Shown: positions 34,736 to 44,674 of the stretch, one piece after another
Layout of the letters: each line of letters starts with the position of its first letter
Position numbering within the stretch: position 1 is the first letter of the stretch
Assembly: GCF_009930815.1 (NCBI RefSeq)
Contig: NZ_CP022222.1
Location: 4,196,501-4,260,500, forward strand
Origin: Bradyrhizobium sp. CCBAU 051011
GTDB taxonomy: Bacteria > Pseudomonadota > Alphaproteobacteria > Rhizobiales > Xanthobacteraceae
Direction of reading: 5' to 3'
DNA: 64,000 bases
Notes under the pieces: generated by a model
What the model was told of the DNA's origin: nothing
The model's input: the letters and a program-made list of their open reading frames with translations, nothing else
The model's database searches: none
Translations under genes and position numbers: made by a program

Positions 34736-35953
34736 GTGACCAAGGCTCTCGATTTCTCACTTGCTGATCGCAAGGCCGAGCTTCTGCGCTGGCTAAGCGA
34801 GGAGGGACGTTTTGCGCCCGATACCGGTGGGCTTCTTGAGATGCTCTGCGAGAAGTTCACCGTGCTCGGGGCGCCGATAGCCCGCGCCACAGTGCATGTC
34901 CGTACGCTGCATCCAGAATTCCGGGGAGTATCGCGTATCTGGCGCCGTGGACAGAGTACCGAGTTCCGAACGTCGCGACATGGTATCGAGTCTACATCGG
35001 ATTACCAGAATAGCCCCCTTCAGTACGTTATCGAAACCGGACAGTGGCTTGATACTGTCCTTAGCGAAGCCACCGATCGGCGCTTCCCGATCCTCGCAAC
35101 GCTGCGGGCGCAAGGCATTACCCATTACGTGATGGCGCCTCTTATCTTTTCGAATCGGATCGTTAACGCGATATCGTGGGGAAGCGACGCTCCCAGCGGG
35201 TTTAGGGAAGCGGATGTTGAACTCTTTCGCTATCTAGTGCCGACCTTTGCCCCAGTTCTCGAAGTGACGGCGGGCCGGCGGATCTATGCTGAACTTCTTG
35301 CTACCTATGTAGGTCGAGATCCGTGCGCGCGGATTATGGCGGGCGCCGTCCAGCGCGGAAACGTCCACCACATCAAGGCGGCAATGCTGCTCGCCGACTT
35401 GCGTGGTTTCAGCCGACTGACAGATGAGCTTCCGGAGCAAAGAATCATTGAACTTCTAAATGCCTTCTTCGATCTGGTCGTCCCTGGCATCATTGGCAGC
35501 GAAGGTGACATCCTGAAGTATATCGGTGATGCGGTCATTGCGATCTTTCCAGTCACCGGCGATGATCCGGCGCGGGCCTGTGAGTTGGCCCTGGCTGCAG
35601 CGCAGACAACGCTGGCTGCGCTCCAGGCTTCACCGCCCGAGGTCCAGCAGCATATTTCCATCGATATTGCTCTGCACTATGGTGATGCCGCATACGGCAA
35701 CATTGGCTCTGGCAATCGCCTCGACTTCACCGCCGTCGGGCGCGACATCAACATCCTCAGTCGGCTTGAACTCCTCTGCAAGGATGTTGGCCGGCCACTG
35801 CTCATGAGTGGTGCTTTTGCCGCCGAAGTTGCGACACCGGTCGTTGAAATCGGCCATTTCGAATTGCGCGGCTTCCGTCAGCATCAGTCTTTGTACGGGT
35901 TGTGCCAAGACGGCGAGGTGCCTGGTGCGCCCACGTGGACGGATGGCGTGTAG
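34736..35953 (+). CDS. Class III adenylate/guanylate cyclase with GAF-like N-domain
   Basis: 405 residues, GTG start. The first 190 residues look like a GAF-type sensor (SDYQNSPLQYVIETGQWLDT, FREADVELFRYLVPTFAPVL). The catalytic domain begins AAMLLADLRGFSRLTDELPE, with the first metal Asp, then ILKYIGDAVIAIF with the second, and RLDFTAVGRDINILSRLE for the transition-state region. The soluble architecture is the Bradyrhizobium type. It is directly followed by a MITE. It is the second cyclase of the window; its stimulus is unknown. Confidence 0.88.
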   Translation: MTKALDFSLADRKAELLRWLSEEGRFAPDTGGLLEMLCEKFTVLGAPIARATVHVRTLHPEFRGVSRIWRRGQSTEFRTSRHGIESTSDYQNSPLQYVIETGQWLDTVLSEATDRRFPILATLRAQGITHYVMAPLIFSNRIVNAISWGSDAPSGFREADVELFRYLVPTFAPVLEVTAGRRIYAELLATYVGRDPCARIMAGAVQRGNVHHIKAAMLLADLRGFSRLTDELPEQRIIELLNAFFDLVVPGIIGSEGDILKYIGDAVIAIFPVTGDDPARACELALAAAQTTLAALQASPPEVQQHISIDIALHYGDAAYGNIGSGNRLDFTAVGRDINILSRLELLCKDVGRPLLMSGAFAAEVATPVVEIGHFELRGFRQHQSLYGLCQDGEVPGAPTWTDGV

Positions 35954-35995
35954 CAGGCTGTACGGACTGTTGGGGGTAAACTTCTGCTTTTGGCA

Positions 35996-36214
35996 GATAC
36001 TGTTGCAAAAGTCGAAAGTTGCAGGGCTCAAGATTTTTAGCGAAAACACTAAGCAGCGAGCGATCGCTGATTCGTATGACCTCAATCGCGTTACCGAAGT
36101 CGCCTGTGAATTTTGCGTGAGGCCCTGAGGTCCCTCACATCTTGTACACGAACGTCGCGCCCACGGCCCGCAGAATTTTGGTCATCGGCGAAAATCGACT
36201 TTTGCAACACAATC
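35996..36214. mobile_element. MITE-like non-autonomous element, about 219 bp
   Basis: Terminal inverted repeats GATACTGTTGCAAAAGTCGA (35996-36015) and, inverted, GATTGTGTTGCAAAAGTCGA (36195-36214), with 15 contiguous perfect bases. There is no transposase inside. The ends look like those of an insertion sequence, but no full element with these ends is in the window. The interior shows only short frames. Confidence 0.65.
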
Positions 36215-36362
36215 AGGGGGAAAGCGGACATCGCTCAGGACCGAGCCGAGGTCCGAGAATGACCAGAGCAAAACAGGCCACTCGCGAAACTGAAAGGGAC
36301 GAGGTCGGAACCTTCTTCTCGGCTTCTTCTTATTTCTTCAGATCGTGTCGGTTAGTAACAGC

Positions 36363-36974
36363 ATGATCACCCAAGAGCACTTCAAACTGCTTGCCGCTTA
36401 CAACCGTTGGGCTAACGCCCGACTTTACGCGGCAGCTCTTGACCTATCAGAACTGTCATGCCGCCTTCACACCGGTGTCTACTTCGGTAGCCTCCACGGG
36501 ACGCTGAATCATCTACTGCTGACCGACAGGCTTTGGTTGAAACGATTGACCGGTGAAGGCGACCTTCCAAACGATCTTAATGCAATCCTGTATGAAGACC
36601 GCATCGAACTAACCAAGGCTCGTATCGCAGAAGACAATCGGATGGTCGAGGTCATCGGAAAGTACGATGAAACAGCACTGAGAGGTCTTCACAGTTACAG
36701 AACTACATCCGGAATGCCACAGTCACAGGTTCTCGCGAATATTCTGCTGCATCTATTCAATCATCAAACTCATCATCGCGGCCAAGCGCATGCCTGTCTC
36801 TCCCTTCTTACTGGTGGTGAGCCGCCGTCGTTGGACTTGTTGGCCTTTCTAAGAGGCGGCGCAGCGCCAAACCTCGAAAAACTAATTGCCAGCAACCCAG
36901 CAGATTGCAAGAGAGATAAGGTGCGCGATGACCGCCCTGGTCCAAAGTCGCGCTCGCAAAGGGATTCGCCCTAG
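36363..36974 (+). CDS. DinB-family protein
   Basis: 203 residues from the ATG at 36363. The DinB/YfiT four-helix bundle is marked by YNRWANARLYAAALDL, GSLHGTLNHLLLTDRLWLKR and HLFNHQTHHRGQAHACL, which supply the three metal-binding histidines. Members are thiol-dependent or metal-dependent transferases, commonly of unknown substrate. The last 25 residues are basic and poorly conserved. No SOS-box is seen upstream. Confidence 0.85.
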   Translation: MITQEHFKLLAAYNRWANARLYAAALDLSELSCRLHTGVYFGSLHGTLNHLLLTDRLWLKRLTGEGDLPNDLNAILYEDRIELTKARIAEDNRMVEVIGKYDETALRGLHSYRTTSGMPQSQVLANILLHLFNHQTHHRGQAHACLSLLTGGEPPSLDLLAFLRGGAAPNLEKLIASNPADCKRDKVRDDRPGPKSRSQRDSP

Positions 36975-37023
36975 CGGTTGCCTCGCCTTCCTGCGAACTC
37001 CGACGGACCGGAAAGAGACCGTA

Positions 37024-37084
37024 GACACCCCATCCGGGGCAGAACAAGGCCGCCTCTAGACTTGCAGTCTAGGATTGGGGTGTC
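37024..37084. repeat. Nested inverted repeats (possible structured leader)
   Basis: The outer arms GACACCCCA (37024-37032) and TGGGGTGTC (37076-37084) are perfectly complementary. Inside them CTAGACT and AGTCTAG (37056-37072) form a second perfect hairpin with loop TGC. The structure lies 160 bp upstream of the methyltransferase gene in an otherwise empty 269-bp gap. Confidence 0.6.
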
Positions 37085-37243
37085 ACCTAACTCACGATCG
37101 CGTCAATGGTCGATTTTTCGTCGCCGGCTCGTCGATCCCGTCGGAAGAGGATAAAATCGCATAAGAAACGCACAGTTCTGCTTGACCGTGGCTCCTCATT
37201 GACGTGAGAATCTCCATCGCTTTCAGAGGTTACAGGAGTACCC

Positions 37244-38278
37244 TTGGACATTGTTCTGGCGCTTCAGTTGGTCGCGGCGATCGTCATCGCGTTGTTCGTA
37301 GCATACAACATTTTTCATTACGTACTTTTTCTCTTGGTGACTCAACCGAAGGACGCGAGCAAGATCGGCCACGAATTGAATCAATTCGAGCAACGTCAAC
37401 TGATCGAGTGGACACCGCAGCCGAGCGATTTTCTCAAGCACGACGACGAGAAGCGTACATACGATGACGTGTTCGGCGCGTATCGCGACGAGCAAGCGAA
37501 CTACAGCACGTGCGTTTTCCCCCGCTTCGCGTTTTCGCGTCCCTACGAAGCCGAATACGTTCTTTTGAAGCCGAAGGAAGGGATGCGAGTGTTGGATCTC
37601 GGGTGCGGATCTGGCGCGGCGGCCTACTACCTCGCCAGCCGGCGAGACATCGAGATTGTGTGCGTGACCAATTCATCCGTACAGGCGGAAATCTGCCGGC
37701 GTAAATTTGCAAAACTGGGTGGGCGCGGACAGGTGATCGTCACCGACTTCGACAGTCTCGATCTCCCGAGTGAGAGTTTTGACGCCATCTACGCGCTCGA
37801 ATCGATCGGCTACACCAAAAACTTGGACGCTTGGCTGGTGCAGTGCTGGCGGATGCTCAAGCCGGGAGGAAGCCTGTTAATCCGCTCACCGGGGTCGTTG
37901 GATCATTGTCGGCGTAAGGAGGATTACCTGAGCGTCACCGTCTTCTTCGAAAACTGGCGCTACAATTTTGTCGGCGCCAATCTTCTTGTCTACAAGATGC
38001 GCCGACTCGGCTTCAACCCGATCCGCTATCGGCGACTGCCATTCTGGGCCTGGGGCCTCACGTGGAACTTCATTCAACACTTGGTGTTGTGGAAGTACCG
38101 GCTAAAGATGCGCACATTCGTGGAATTGGAGCGGATCATTTGGCGCACTTCGAAGGTATTTGTCTTCGGCAACCCGTACAACACGGTGCTGGCTACCAAG
38201 CCCGAGGCAGCATCTTGCTCCCGGCAGACTCTTGCATCCTCAGAAGCATTGGATGGTGTTGCCGAGACTGACCGCTAA
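37244..38278 (+). CDS. Membrane-anchored SAM-dependent methyltransferase
   Basis: 344 residues, TTG start with AGGAG 5 nt upstream. One N-terminal membrane helix (about 3-32) is followed by a class I methyltransferase core: VLDLGCGSGAAAYYLASRRD (SAM loop about 117-124), TDFDSLDLPSESFDAIYALE, CWRMLKPGGSLLIRSPG. The C-terminal part (WRYNFVGANLLVYKMRRLGF) resembles sterol/tocopherol-type methyltransferases acting on membrane lipids. A hydrophobic substrate at the membrane is inferred. Confidence 0.8.
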   Translation: MDIVLALQLVAAIVIALFVAYNIFHYVLFLLVTQPKDASKIGHELNQFEQRQLIEWTPQPSDFLKHDDEKRTYDDVFGAYRDEQANYSTCVFPRFAFSRPYEAEYVLLKPKEGMRVLDLGCGSGAAAYYLASRRDIEIVCVTNSSVQAEICRRKFAKLGGRGQVIVTDFDSLDLPSESFDAIYALESIGYTKNLDAWLVQCWRMLKPGGSLLIRSPGSLDHCRRKEDYLSVTVFFENWRYNFVGANLLVYKMRRLGFNPIRYRRLPFWAWGLTWNFIQHLVLWKYRLKMRTFVELERIIWRTSKVFVFGNPYNTVLATKPEAASCSRQTLASSEALDGVAETDR

Positions 38279-38767
38279 AGCGACCCTTCGTTCATTGCGG
38301 CCGAGGGCTGACATCATCTAAGAATCTCGAGGCGCGTGGTGGTTGATGGATTGGAAAAGCTGTGCGACAGATGTTTCTCCGCATCGTTCAGCCGTGTCGG
38401 GTTTGGCAGGATTAGGAAGCTCCTTGAATCCAATCGTCACATCTCTGAATGGACTGCCGGGTCGGTGGCACACTCAGATTTTTATCGACGAACTTAACAG
38501 AACTTCAGGAATTGCTCGGCGATTGGTCCGTGACTTCCGTTATTGGCACTTTTTAGACATGCCGACGGTCTGCGATTATGTCTGCTTTTGGGGTTAGACC
38601 AGAAGTGAGCAGCACGCGGTCAAAGCGACGCGGTTGACTCAATCCGGACATTGCCTTGGAACAGTTTATTGAGCGGTTCATCGGCTGCCGGGCTTGTAAA
38701 GCCGCTGAAGGACGCGCAGTTTTGTATCTACCCCCCGGGCAGCAGGGCGATTGCGCGGCATCAAATC
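38279..38767. other. Intergenic, no gene recognised
   Basis: 489 bp without a credible gene. A short in-frame extension of the next gene (from 38651) reads through sequence with no protein-like features. A TGTCTGCTTTTGGGGT motif near 38580 resembles the dispersed AAAGCGGACAT-type motif seen elsewhere in the window. Confidence 0.5.
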
Positions 38768-39109
38768 ATGATCAGGAACGGACTTTATCTAGCTGAGACG
38801 AGATTTTTGGACGGCGTGGAAGCCTACAACCGACACGTCATGGTGCTGCGTGATGGCACGATGCGCGGGGGCGGCGGATATTACTATACTGTCGGAAGCT
38901 ACACTTGTTCTGACGGCAAGTGGAAAGGTGAAATGACGAGCCGAGAGCATTCACCTATTTCTGGAACGTATCCATGGGCACGAAAGACTATCACCATTGG
39001 ATTTACTGGAACCTATTCAGATGACGGTGCCGAGTTCGAAGCCACGGCACTGGCTGGCAAGCAATCCTTTCGGTTCAAATCCGTCTACCGGTTGCTATTC
39101 GCGGATTGA
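38768..39109 (+). CDS. GrlR-like small protein
   Basis: 113 residues from the ATG at 38768: MIRNGLYLAETRFLDGVEAY, HVMVLRDGTMRGGGGYYYTV, GSYTCSDGKWKGEMTSREHS and FTGTYSDDGAEFEATALAGK. This beta-barrel pattern resembles GrlR, the negative regulator of the LEE locus in enterobacteria; rhizobial homologues are uncharacterised. It is probably a ligand-binding or protein-binding beta barrel. It ends 161 bp before the second IS-A copy. Confidence 0.7.
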   Translation: MIRNGLYLAETRFLDGVEAYNRHVMVLRDGTMRGGGGYYYTVGSYTCSDGKWKGEMTSREHSPISGTYPWARKTITIGFTGTYSDDGAEFEATALAGKQSFRFKSVYRLLFAD

Positions 39110-39270
39110 AAGAGTTGGTTGCAGCCTGGATGCGCTCAACATGGTGGCCCGTCTTGCGCGACCAACATCAGCGCCGCAATGGTCGCTTGCCATTCGGGGA
39201 TGGCAGATTGTCGATACTTGCCATGCCGACGAGTTGACTGATTGAACCTCCGCCAGTGTCGGTTATTGGG

Positions 39271-40768
39271 CCGATTCCGTTGAAAAAGGCGGCAGTAGTT
39301 TCGTCGTGAACGCCCGCTGTTCCGCGGACGAGTCGGCTTGATGAGGCTCACGCGGGCATCGGGATCAGCTTGGCCATCTTACGAAGGTTCTGAGCGGTTG
39401 CAGCGAGGGTGAACTCATCACGTGCGCCATTCGGACCCCTTAGTCGTAGCCGATCGAGCTTGAGAATGCGCTTGAGGTGCGCGAACAGCATCTCGATCTT
39501 CTTCCGGAGCCGACGTGAAGTGCGGCCTTCCCATGATCTTGCGATCTCGCGCGCCATGTCGCGAGCGCCCTCGTAGATCGAGCGCGGCACTTTGCGGGCC
39601 GGAGTGTTGGGGCAACACCTGCTTCTCAGAGCGCATGCTTGACAATCGTGCTTGCTCGCACGGTAGAGGATCGTCGCATCGTCGTTCACCGGCGTCCCTG
39701 TGGTGGTGAGGGTTTTGCCACCGGGGCAACGATAGATATCCCCGGCATGATCATAGGTGAAGTCCTCGCGCGAGAAGGTCCCGTCGGTGCGGGCCGACTT
39801 GTCGAAGACGGTCACGTGCGGCTCGATCCCGTGCTCGTAGAGCAGCCACCCCAGCATCTCGGCGGAGCCATAGGCGCTGTCACCAAGAATCCGGCCCGGA
39901 TAAAGATCGAACCGTTCGAGCGAGCGTTGGATCATGCGCTTGGCGGCCAACACTTCCGCCTGGCGGATCGCCGTGGTCGCCTCGACATCGACGATGATCG
40001 CGTTCTCAACGTCGATCAAGTAGTTCGTCGAATACGCAAAGTAAGCTTGTCCGCCGTGCGCTCCCGTCCAGCGCGCCGCCGGATCGGAGGGCGACACGAA
40101 CTTCGGCGTGACCTCCGTCGCAGCACCGAACGCGGCGTCATCAAGAACGGCAAGGTATTCATCGATTGCTCGACCCGCGGCCTCCGGTGGAAGCCCCTTG
40201 CTGCCTTCGATACCCTTCTGCCGATTGGCATCCGCTTTGATCAGGCTCGCGTCGACCGCGAACCCTTCGCCACCGACTAGCCGCTCCCGGATGCAGTGGC
40301 GCAAAACGGCCTCGAACACGCGACGGAAGAGATCGCTCTCACGGAAGCGGCCGTGCCTGTTCTTCGAGAAGGTCGAGTGATCGGGGACAGCCCCGTCCAG
40401 TCCCAGCCGGCAAAACCAGCGGTACGCCAGATTGAGGTGGACTTCATCGCAGAGGCGACGCTCCGATCGTATGCCGAAACAATAGCCCACCAGGAGCATC
40501 CTGATCATCAGTTCGGGATCGATCGAAGGTCGTCCGATGTTGCTGTAGAACGGCGCCAGCTCCCGTCGCAGGTCCTCAAGCTCTACGAACCTATCGATCG
40601 ACCGGAGTAGGTGGTCGGCCGGGATGTGCCTTTCGAGCGAGAACTCATAGAACAACGCAGCTTGTTCGATTTGCCGATGCCCCATCATGACCTTCAGTCC
40701 TGCCAATTAGACAGACTGAATCACTGATATCTCTGCGTCGCAACAGCCGCCTTTTTCAACACAATCGG
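39271..40768 (-). mobile_element. IS-A copy 2 (1498 bp)
   Basis: The same boundaries, inverted repeats and length as copy 1 at 27981-29478, in the same orientation. All frames I compared translate identically, so the copies are near or fully identical and recent. The flanks differ (left TTATTGGG, right CCCTTAGC) and no target duplication is apparent. Confidence 0.9.
39348..40706 (-). CDS. IS-A transposase, copy 2
   Basis: Identical 452-residue product to the gene at 28058-29416, with the same DUF772 and DDE features. Intact. Confidence 0.9.
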   Translation of the reverse strand: MAGLKVMMGHRQIEQAALFYEFSLERHIPADHLLRSIDRFVELEDLRRELAPFYSNIGRPSIDPELMIRMLLVGYCFGIRSERRLCDEVHLNLAYRWFCRLGLDGAVPDHSTFSKNRHGRFRESDLFRRVFEAVLRHCIRERLVGGEGFAVDASLIKADANRQKGIEGSKGLPPEAAGRAIDEYLAVLDDAAFGAATEVTPKFVSPSDPAARWTGAHGGQAYFAYSTNYLIDVENAIIVDVEATTAIRQAEVLAAKRMIQRSLERFDLYPGRILGDSAYGSAEMLGWLLYEHGIEPHVTVFDKSARTDGTFSREDFTYDHAGDIYRCPGGKTLTTTGTPVNDDATILYRASKHDCQACALRSRCCPNTPARKVPRSIYEGARDMAREIARSWEGRTSRRLRKKIEMLFAHLKRILKLDRLRLRGPNGARDEFTLAATAQNLRKMAKLIPMPA

Positions 40769-40958
40769 CCCTTAGCGGACCACCCCGCCCGAAGTCGGCA
40801 GGTCCGCTGGCGACTCCATTGCGGACGTGCGTTGCTGTCATCGTAACTGCTTCGCGGTAAAAGGACTTAGATTTTGAACACTTCGCGGTCCACATGAACC
40901 TTAGCGGTCCTGTACCTTCAAAGGTAATGATCTGCCGTAGAGCTACTAACTCTCGCAT

Positions 40959-41705
40959 TCAAGGAGAGGAGTGGCTCCATAAAGTCGTTAGCGCGTGATT
41001 GAGCGGCTCTCCGGTGAACTGGATCTCGTGGCCCGCTCCTTCGATCACCATGCGGGAAGCGCCGATGCGTTGCGCTAGGTCGTCACAGATTGCGTCGAAC
41101 CCTGCACTATGCCCACCCGATATCACGAGTTTAGGGAAGGAGGCAGACGCCAGCTTGGGAAGCGGCGGTTCAGCCTCCCAGATCGGCCGACCGCGGCGGA
41201 AGACGGGTGCGAGCGACACTGCAGCGGCGATCAGTTCGGGGGAAAGAGCGCTCGGATCACTTCCCACAATTTCCAGGAAACGAATGACCCATTCCTCGTC
41301 CGGAGCCTTCTGGTCCCAGAGAGATCGAACCTTTCCGACGAGTGTCCTCGCTGCTTCATTGTGCTGGCCCAATGCGAAGGTGGCCGGCTCCAGTAATGTA
41401 ATAGATAGAGCCGCTTCGGGACGGCGGGCGGCGGCGAACAGCACGCCGAGACCACCGTAGGAATGCCCTACAAGGTGCGCGCCATTGCCCATCAGACGGG
41501 CAATGTCGTCGGCATCGACTAGAAAGTCCTCACCTTGAGCGGCGGGACTTCGCCCATAACCACGCCTGTCCGGAACTATCAGACGAAAGCCGCTGTCGGC
41601 CAGCGGTCGCTGAGCCTGCCACTCGTCGGATCCTGTTGCCAGCGAACCGTGCACTAACACGACGGGCACGCCCGACCCCCATGCTTCCATGAAAAAATCG
41701 CTCAT
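40959..41705 (-). CDS. Alpha/beta-fold hydrolase
   Basis: 248 residues: VVLVHGSLATGSDEWQ (oxyanion region), VPDRRGYGRSPA, the nucleophile elbow HLVGHSYGGLGVLF (Ser 82), and a C-terminal His in EGAGHEIQF. A compact cytoplasmic esterase or epoxide/lactone-hydrolase-like protein; the substrate cannot be inferred. It stands alone between IS-A copy 2 and the TPR gene. The 269 bp upstream (41706-41974) are blank. Confidence 0.85.
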   Translation of the reverse strand: MSDFFMEAWGSGVPVVLVHGSLATGSDEWQAQRPLADSGFRLIVPDRRGYGRSPAAQGEDFLVDADDIARLMGNGAHLVGHSYGGLGVLFAAARRPEAALSITLLEPATFALGQHNEAARTLVGKVRSLWDQKAPDEEWVIRFLEIVGSDPSALSPELIAAAVSLAPVFRRGRPIWEAEPPLPKLASASFPKLVISGGHSAGFDAICDDLAQRIGASRMVIEGAGHEIQFTGEPLNHALTTLWSHSSP

Positions 41706-41974
41706 TACTCGACCACCCTTTCAATTCGGCAAGGCTTAACTCCCTCCATTTCAGCTCACGACAGGGAGACCCAAATTGGGCCGGGTATTAGCCATAGGTC
41801 GAGAACGGATCGTAGGAGAAGGTGTCCGGGCGGATTGATCCGCAGCGATCACGAGGGGCCGATCCTATGAGAGCGTAACTGCCTGTTCATACTAGCAAAC
41901 GTTCCGCGGACGTGGCAGCGGCATGACGGCTGAGCACCGGTCGTGCTGGACGTTAGAAAGGTGAGCGTCACGCT

Positions 41975-43813
41975 TCAAAGATTTGAAATCTGCAACAGCT
42001 TGCGGTCGCCAATCCAGGTTTTCGCAAGATTAGCCTGGGCCTTGCGCATGCCGGCGGCATCGCCGCGTGCCTTATGCAGCTCTGCCAGACCGTAATACGA
42101 CCAGCCGTTGGCGGGTGCCCGCCGCAGCGCAAGCTCGAATTGCTGCTTCGCCTCAGCGTAGCGACCGGCCTGCAGCAAGGCTGCTGCAAGCGACTGCCGG
42201 ATTGGATAATACCAATAAGGCGGTTCCGTATAAGGCAAGGCATCCTGCAAGTTAGCCGCCTGCTCGAACTGGACGACGGCGCCGCTCTTGTCGCCTTTAC
42301 CCTGTGCCACGCGCCCCATGACTACGGTGCGCGCGATACGAAACACTTCCTGTACCGGTATATTGGATTCCTTCAGGAGCTTGAAGTCGGACTCGCGCTC
42401 CAATTTCTCGATCGCATCGGCCGCCGCCGTTGCGCCCTCGAACTTGCCCTGCGCTGCCAGCGCCACGCCGCGGGCATAGAGCCAGATCGCTTTGACGTAC
42501 GGGACGGCATCACCCGGGTCTGGTAGCGCCAGGATGGCCTCCGGTGAACTGAACTGCGCGTGCGCGAAATAAGGCGCTGCTTTGACGGGCTGCACCAGCG
42601 CGATGCCGCGGGCGGCCTCATCCGGAATGAGCGTTCCCAGCTTCTCCGCGGCTGCAATTACGGTATTCCCGTCGCCCGCCATTTGCGCGGATGCCATCAC
42701 GAAGTGCACGTTGTGCGGATAATAGCCCATCCTGTAGACGCCGGGAGGCGCGTTGGTGTCAGCCAGATATTTTTCGTCCACTGTGACAGCGGCCTTATTG
42801 TCCTGAAGAGCGTCCAGATAACGCCCGACACGATAATAGATGTGGCTCGGCATGTGCACGAGATGGCCGGCGCCTGGTACCGAATTGCGCAGGCGGTCGG
42901 CATAGGGCTCCGCGCGCTTGGGTCGGTCAGAGGCCTCGACCGCATGGATGTACAAATGGATCGCGCCGGCATGATTTGGATTGCGCGCCAGCACTCGCTC
43001 CAATGTCGGCACAATGGGTACGCTCTGCGGGTTGGGCTCGCGGCCAGCTGGCTTTTTCCAGTAATCCCACGGGCTGAGATCCATCACCGCTTCGGCATAA
43101 AGCGTGGCGATTTCGTTGTCGCTGGGAAATCGCGCCGCGGCTTTCGCCATTTCGGCGGCATAGGCCTTGTCGAGTGGCGCACGTTCCGCCTTGGCGTCAT
43201 TGCTGTAGCGCACAGCGAGAGCGCTAATCAGCGCCTGCTCCCGAGACGTTACCTTGCCTGCTAGAGCTCGCGCCTTCTGTGTGGCGGCATAAGCGGGCGC
43301 GATGGCATCCTCCTGCATGGGCAGATTAATATTGGGGCCAAGCACCAATGCTTCGCCCCAGAAACACATGGCGCAATCGGGATCGAGCTTTTGCGCCTTG
43401 CGGAACGCGCGTTGCGCTTCCCCGTGATTGAAGGCGTAGGCCAGGCGCAGACCCTGATTGAAATAGGCTTGCGCCTTTTCGTTCTTGGTCGTGATCTTGT
43501 AAGTGATGGAGCCGAGGCCGTCCCATAGCGGCGGCTCGGTGTCTGCGAATGCCGGTGCAGAAGAGGCAGCACTCATCTCCGCGCGCGGCACTTCGGTTTG
43601 CGCAAGACGAAGCATCATGCCCGGTCGACCACTCGCGCCCGATGTCTTGCAGAGCGCGACATCCGGAGCAGCGAGGGAAATGTCCCTGGCGCTGGCGCCT
43701 GCGTCGGCGAGAGTTGCAATATTGTATGCCAGCAGCGCCGCCAACGAGGTGCCTGCGAGAGCTGCGGCTCCAGTGGAAGCAAGCAGCGTGCGTGAGTGCC
43801 TGGAGATGGCCAT
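41975..43813 (-). CDS. Periplasmic TPR-repeat protein
   Basis: 612 residues from the ATG at 43813 (GGGAG upstream). A signal-anchor-like segment (about 10-40, ASTGAAALAGTSLAALLAY) is followed by TPR-type helices: AYFNQGLRLAYAFNHGEAQR, AFRKAQKLDPDCAMCFWGEA, and near the C-terminus AAALLQAGRYAEAKQQFELA, LRRAPANGWSYYGLAELHKA. The middle holds HLVHMPSHIYYRVGRY, a conserved block of this TPR family. The CxxC-like DCAMC has no following His, so it is not a haem site. Probably an exported scaffold protein. Confidence 0.82.
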   Translation of the reverse strand: MAISRHSRTLLASTGAAALAGTSLAALLAYNIATLADAGASARDISLAAPDVALCKTSGASGRPGMMLRLAQTEVPRAEMSAASSAPAFADTEPPLWDGLGSITYKITTKNEKAQAYFNQGLRLAYAFNHGEAQRAFRKAQKLDPDCAMCFWGEALVLGPNINLPMQEDAIAPAYAATQKARALAGKVTSREQALISALAVRYSNDAKAERAPLDKAYAAEMAKAAARFPSDNEIATLYAEAVMDLSPWDYWKKPAGREPNPQSVPIVPTLERVLARNPNHAGAIHLYIHAVEASDRPKRAEPYADRLRNSVPGAGHLVHMPSHIYYRVGRYLDALQDNKAAVTVDEKYLADTNAPPGVYRMGYYPHNVHFVMASAQMAGDGNTVIAAAEKLGTLIPDEAARGIALVQPVKAAPYFAHAQFSSPEAILALPDPGDAVPYVKAIWLYARGVALAAQGKFEGATAAADAIEKLERESDFKLLKESNIPVQEVFRIARTVVMGRVAQGKGDKSGAVVQFEQAANLQDALPYTEPPYWYYPIRQSLAAALLQAGRYAEAKQQFELALRRAPANGWSYYGLAELHKARGDAAGMRKAQANLAKTWIGDRKLLQISNL

Positions 43814-44674
43814 GTCGTGCTCCCAAACGTTCGTCTTATGGGTCCTAAGGCGTTTGGAAAGGTTCAATGATTGCTCCAAAATGTCGTGCGGGTGCAGCTA
43901 AGGCAACGATACTGTCCCAATGTTGCTGGCGCTGAAGCACCGCTCCCAGATGTCGATCAGCGAACACGGGCTTACTTTTAGGCGGACAACTAAACACGGC
44001 TGGCCAGAACTTCGGCTGTTGGGTCCGTACAGGCATCCCCTAACGCTCCCCACCGCGAGCCTTTCGATCGTTTCGTCCTTAACTTCCAATCACATTTGGT
44101 ACCGGGCCTTGAGATGGGTGAGTTCTCGCAGAGACTTCGTGCTGATTGAATGTTGTTGACCGAAGTCAATGGCTTATCCATTACCTAGGCGGAAATTCGG
44201 AACCCCTACCCGTAGGCTGTATGTACCCCGGTTTTCACTGCATAGCGCTGAAACGAGTAAAGATCGTTTGGAAAAATTTCCGAGAGCGAGTAAGAGAAAT
44301 AAATTCTTGCAAGTGACTCCGAGGATTCGAGTCGATTTCGTCTCGTCGCCGATGATCCCGTTTCGGCCAATTGGATGACGTCTACATATCATTTGGCGCA
44401 GCCATGCTGACAAAGGTCGCGCCATGCTTTTGCTTTTCGTGCGTGGTGTTTTTGTGCGGGGCTTCGACGACTAGAAAGATCGCCCGAGCAGGGATATTAT
44501 TTTAAGCTTCAAGTATTTGATTTTATTTCTAGTTACGCGAACACTCGTCGTCGCGCGGCCGCGCTATGATCGGGGCCTTCCAGCAGGATAAAGGCGCTTC
44601 GCACGCTGGCGCTGTGCAGGGCTATCGGCCGGGGTCGGGCAAGGGGGTACGGCCCTTTTTGGGGCAGCGGGGGC
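43814..44674. other. Long intergenic stretch before the iteron cluster
   Basis: 861 bp without a convincing gene; only shadow-like frames with no motif. A weak hairpin with T-run (AAGGG...CCCTTTTT near 44640) is present. Confidence 0.5.

Noticed and set aside
42560..43264. 234-codon plus-strand frame
   Set aside because: Shadow of the TPR protein; no ribosome-binding site or domain.
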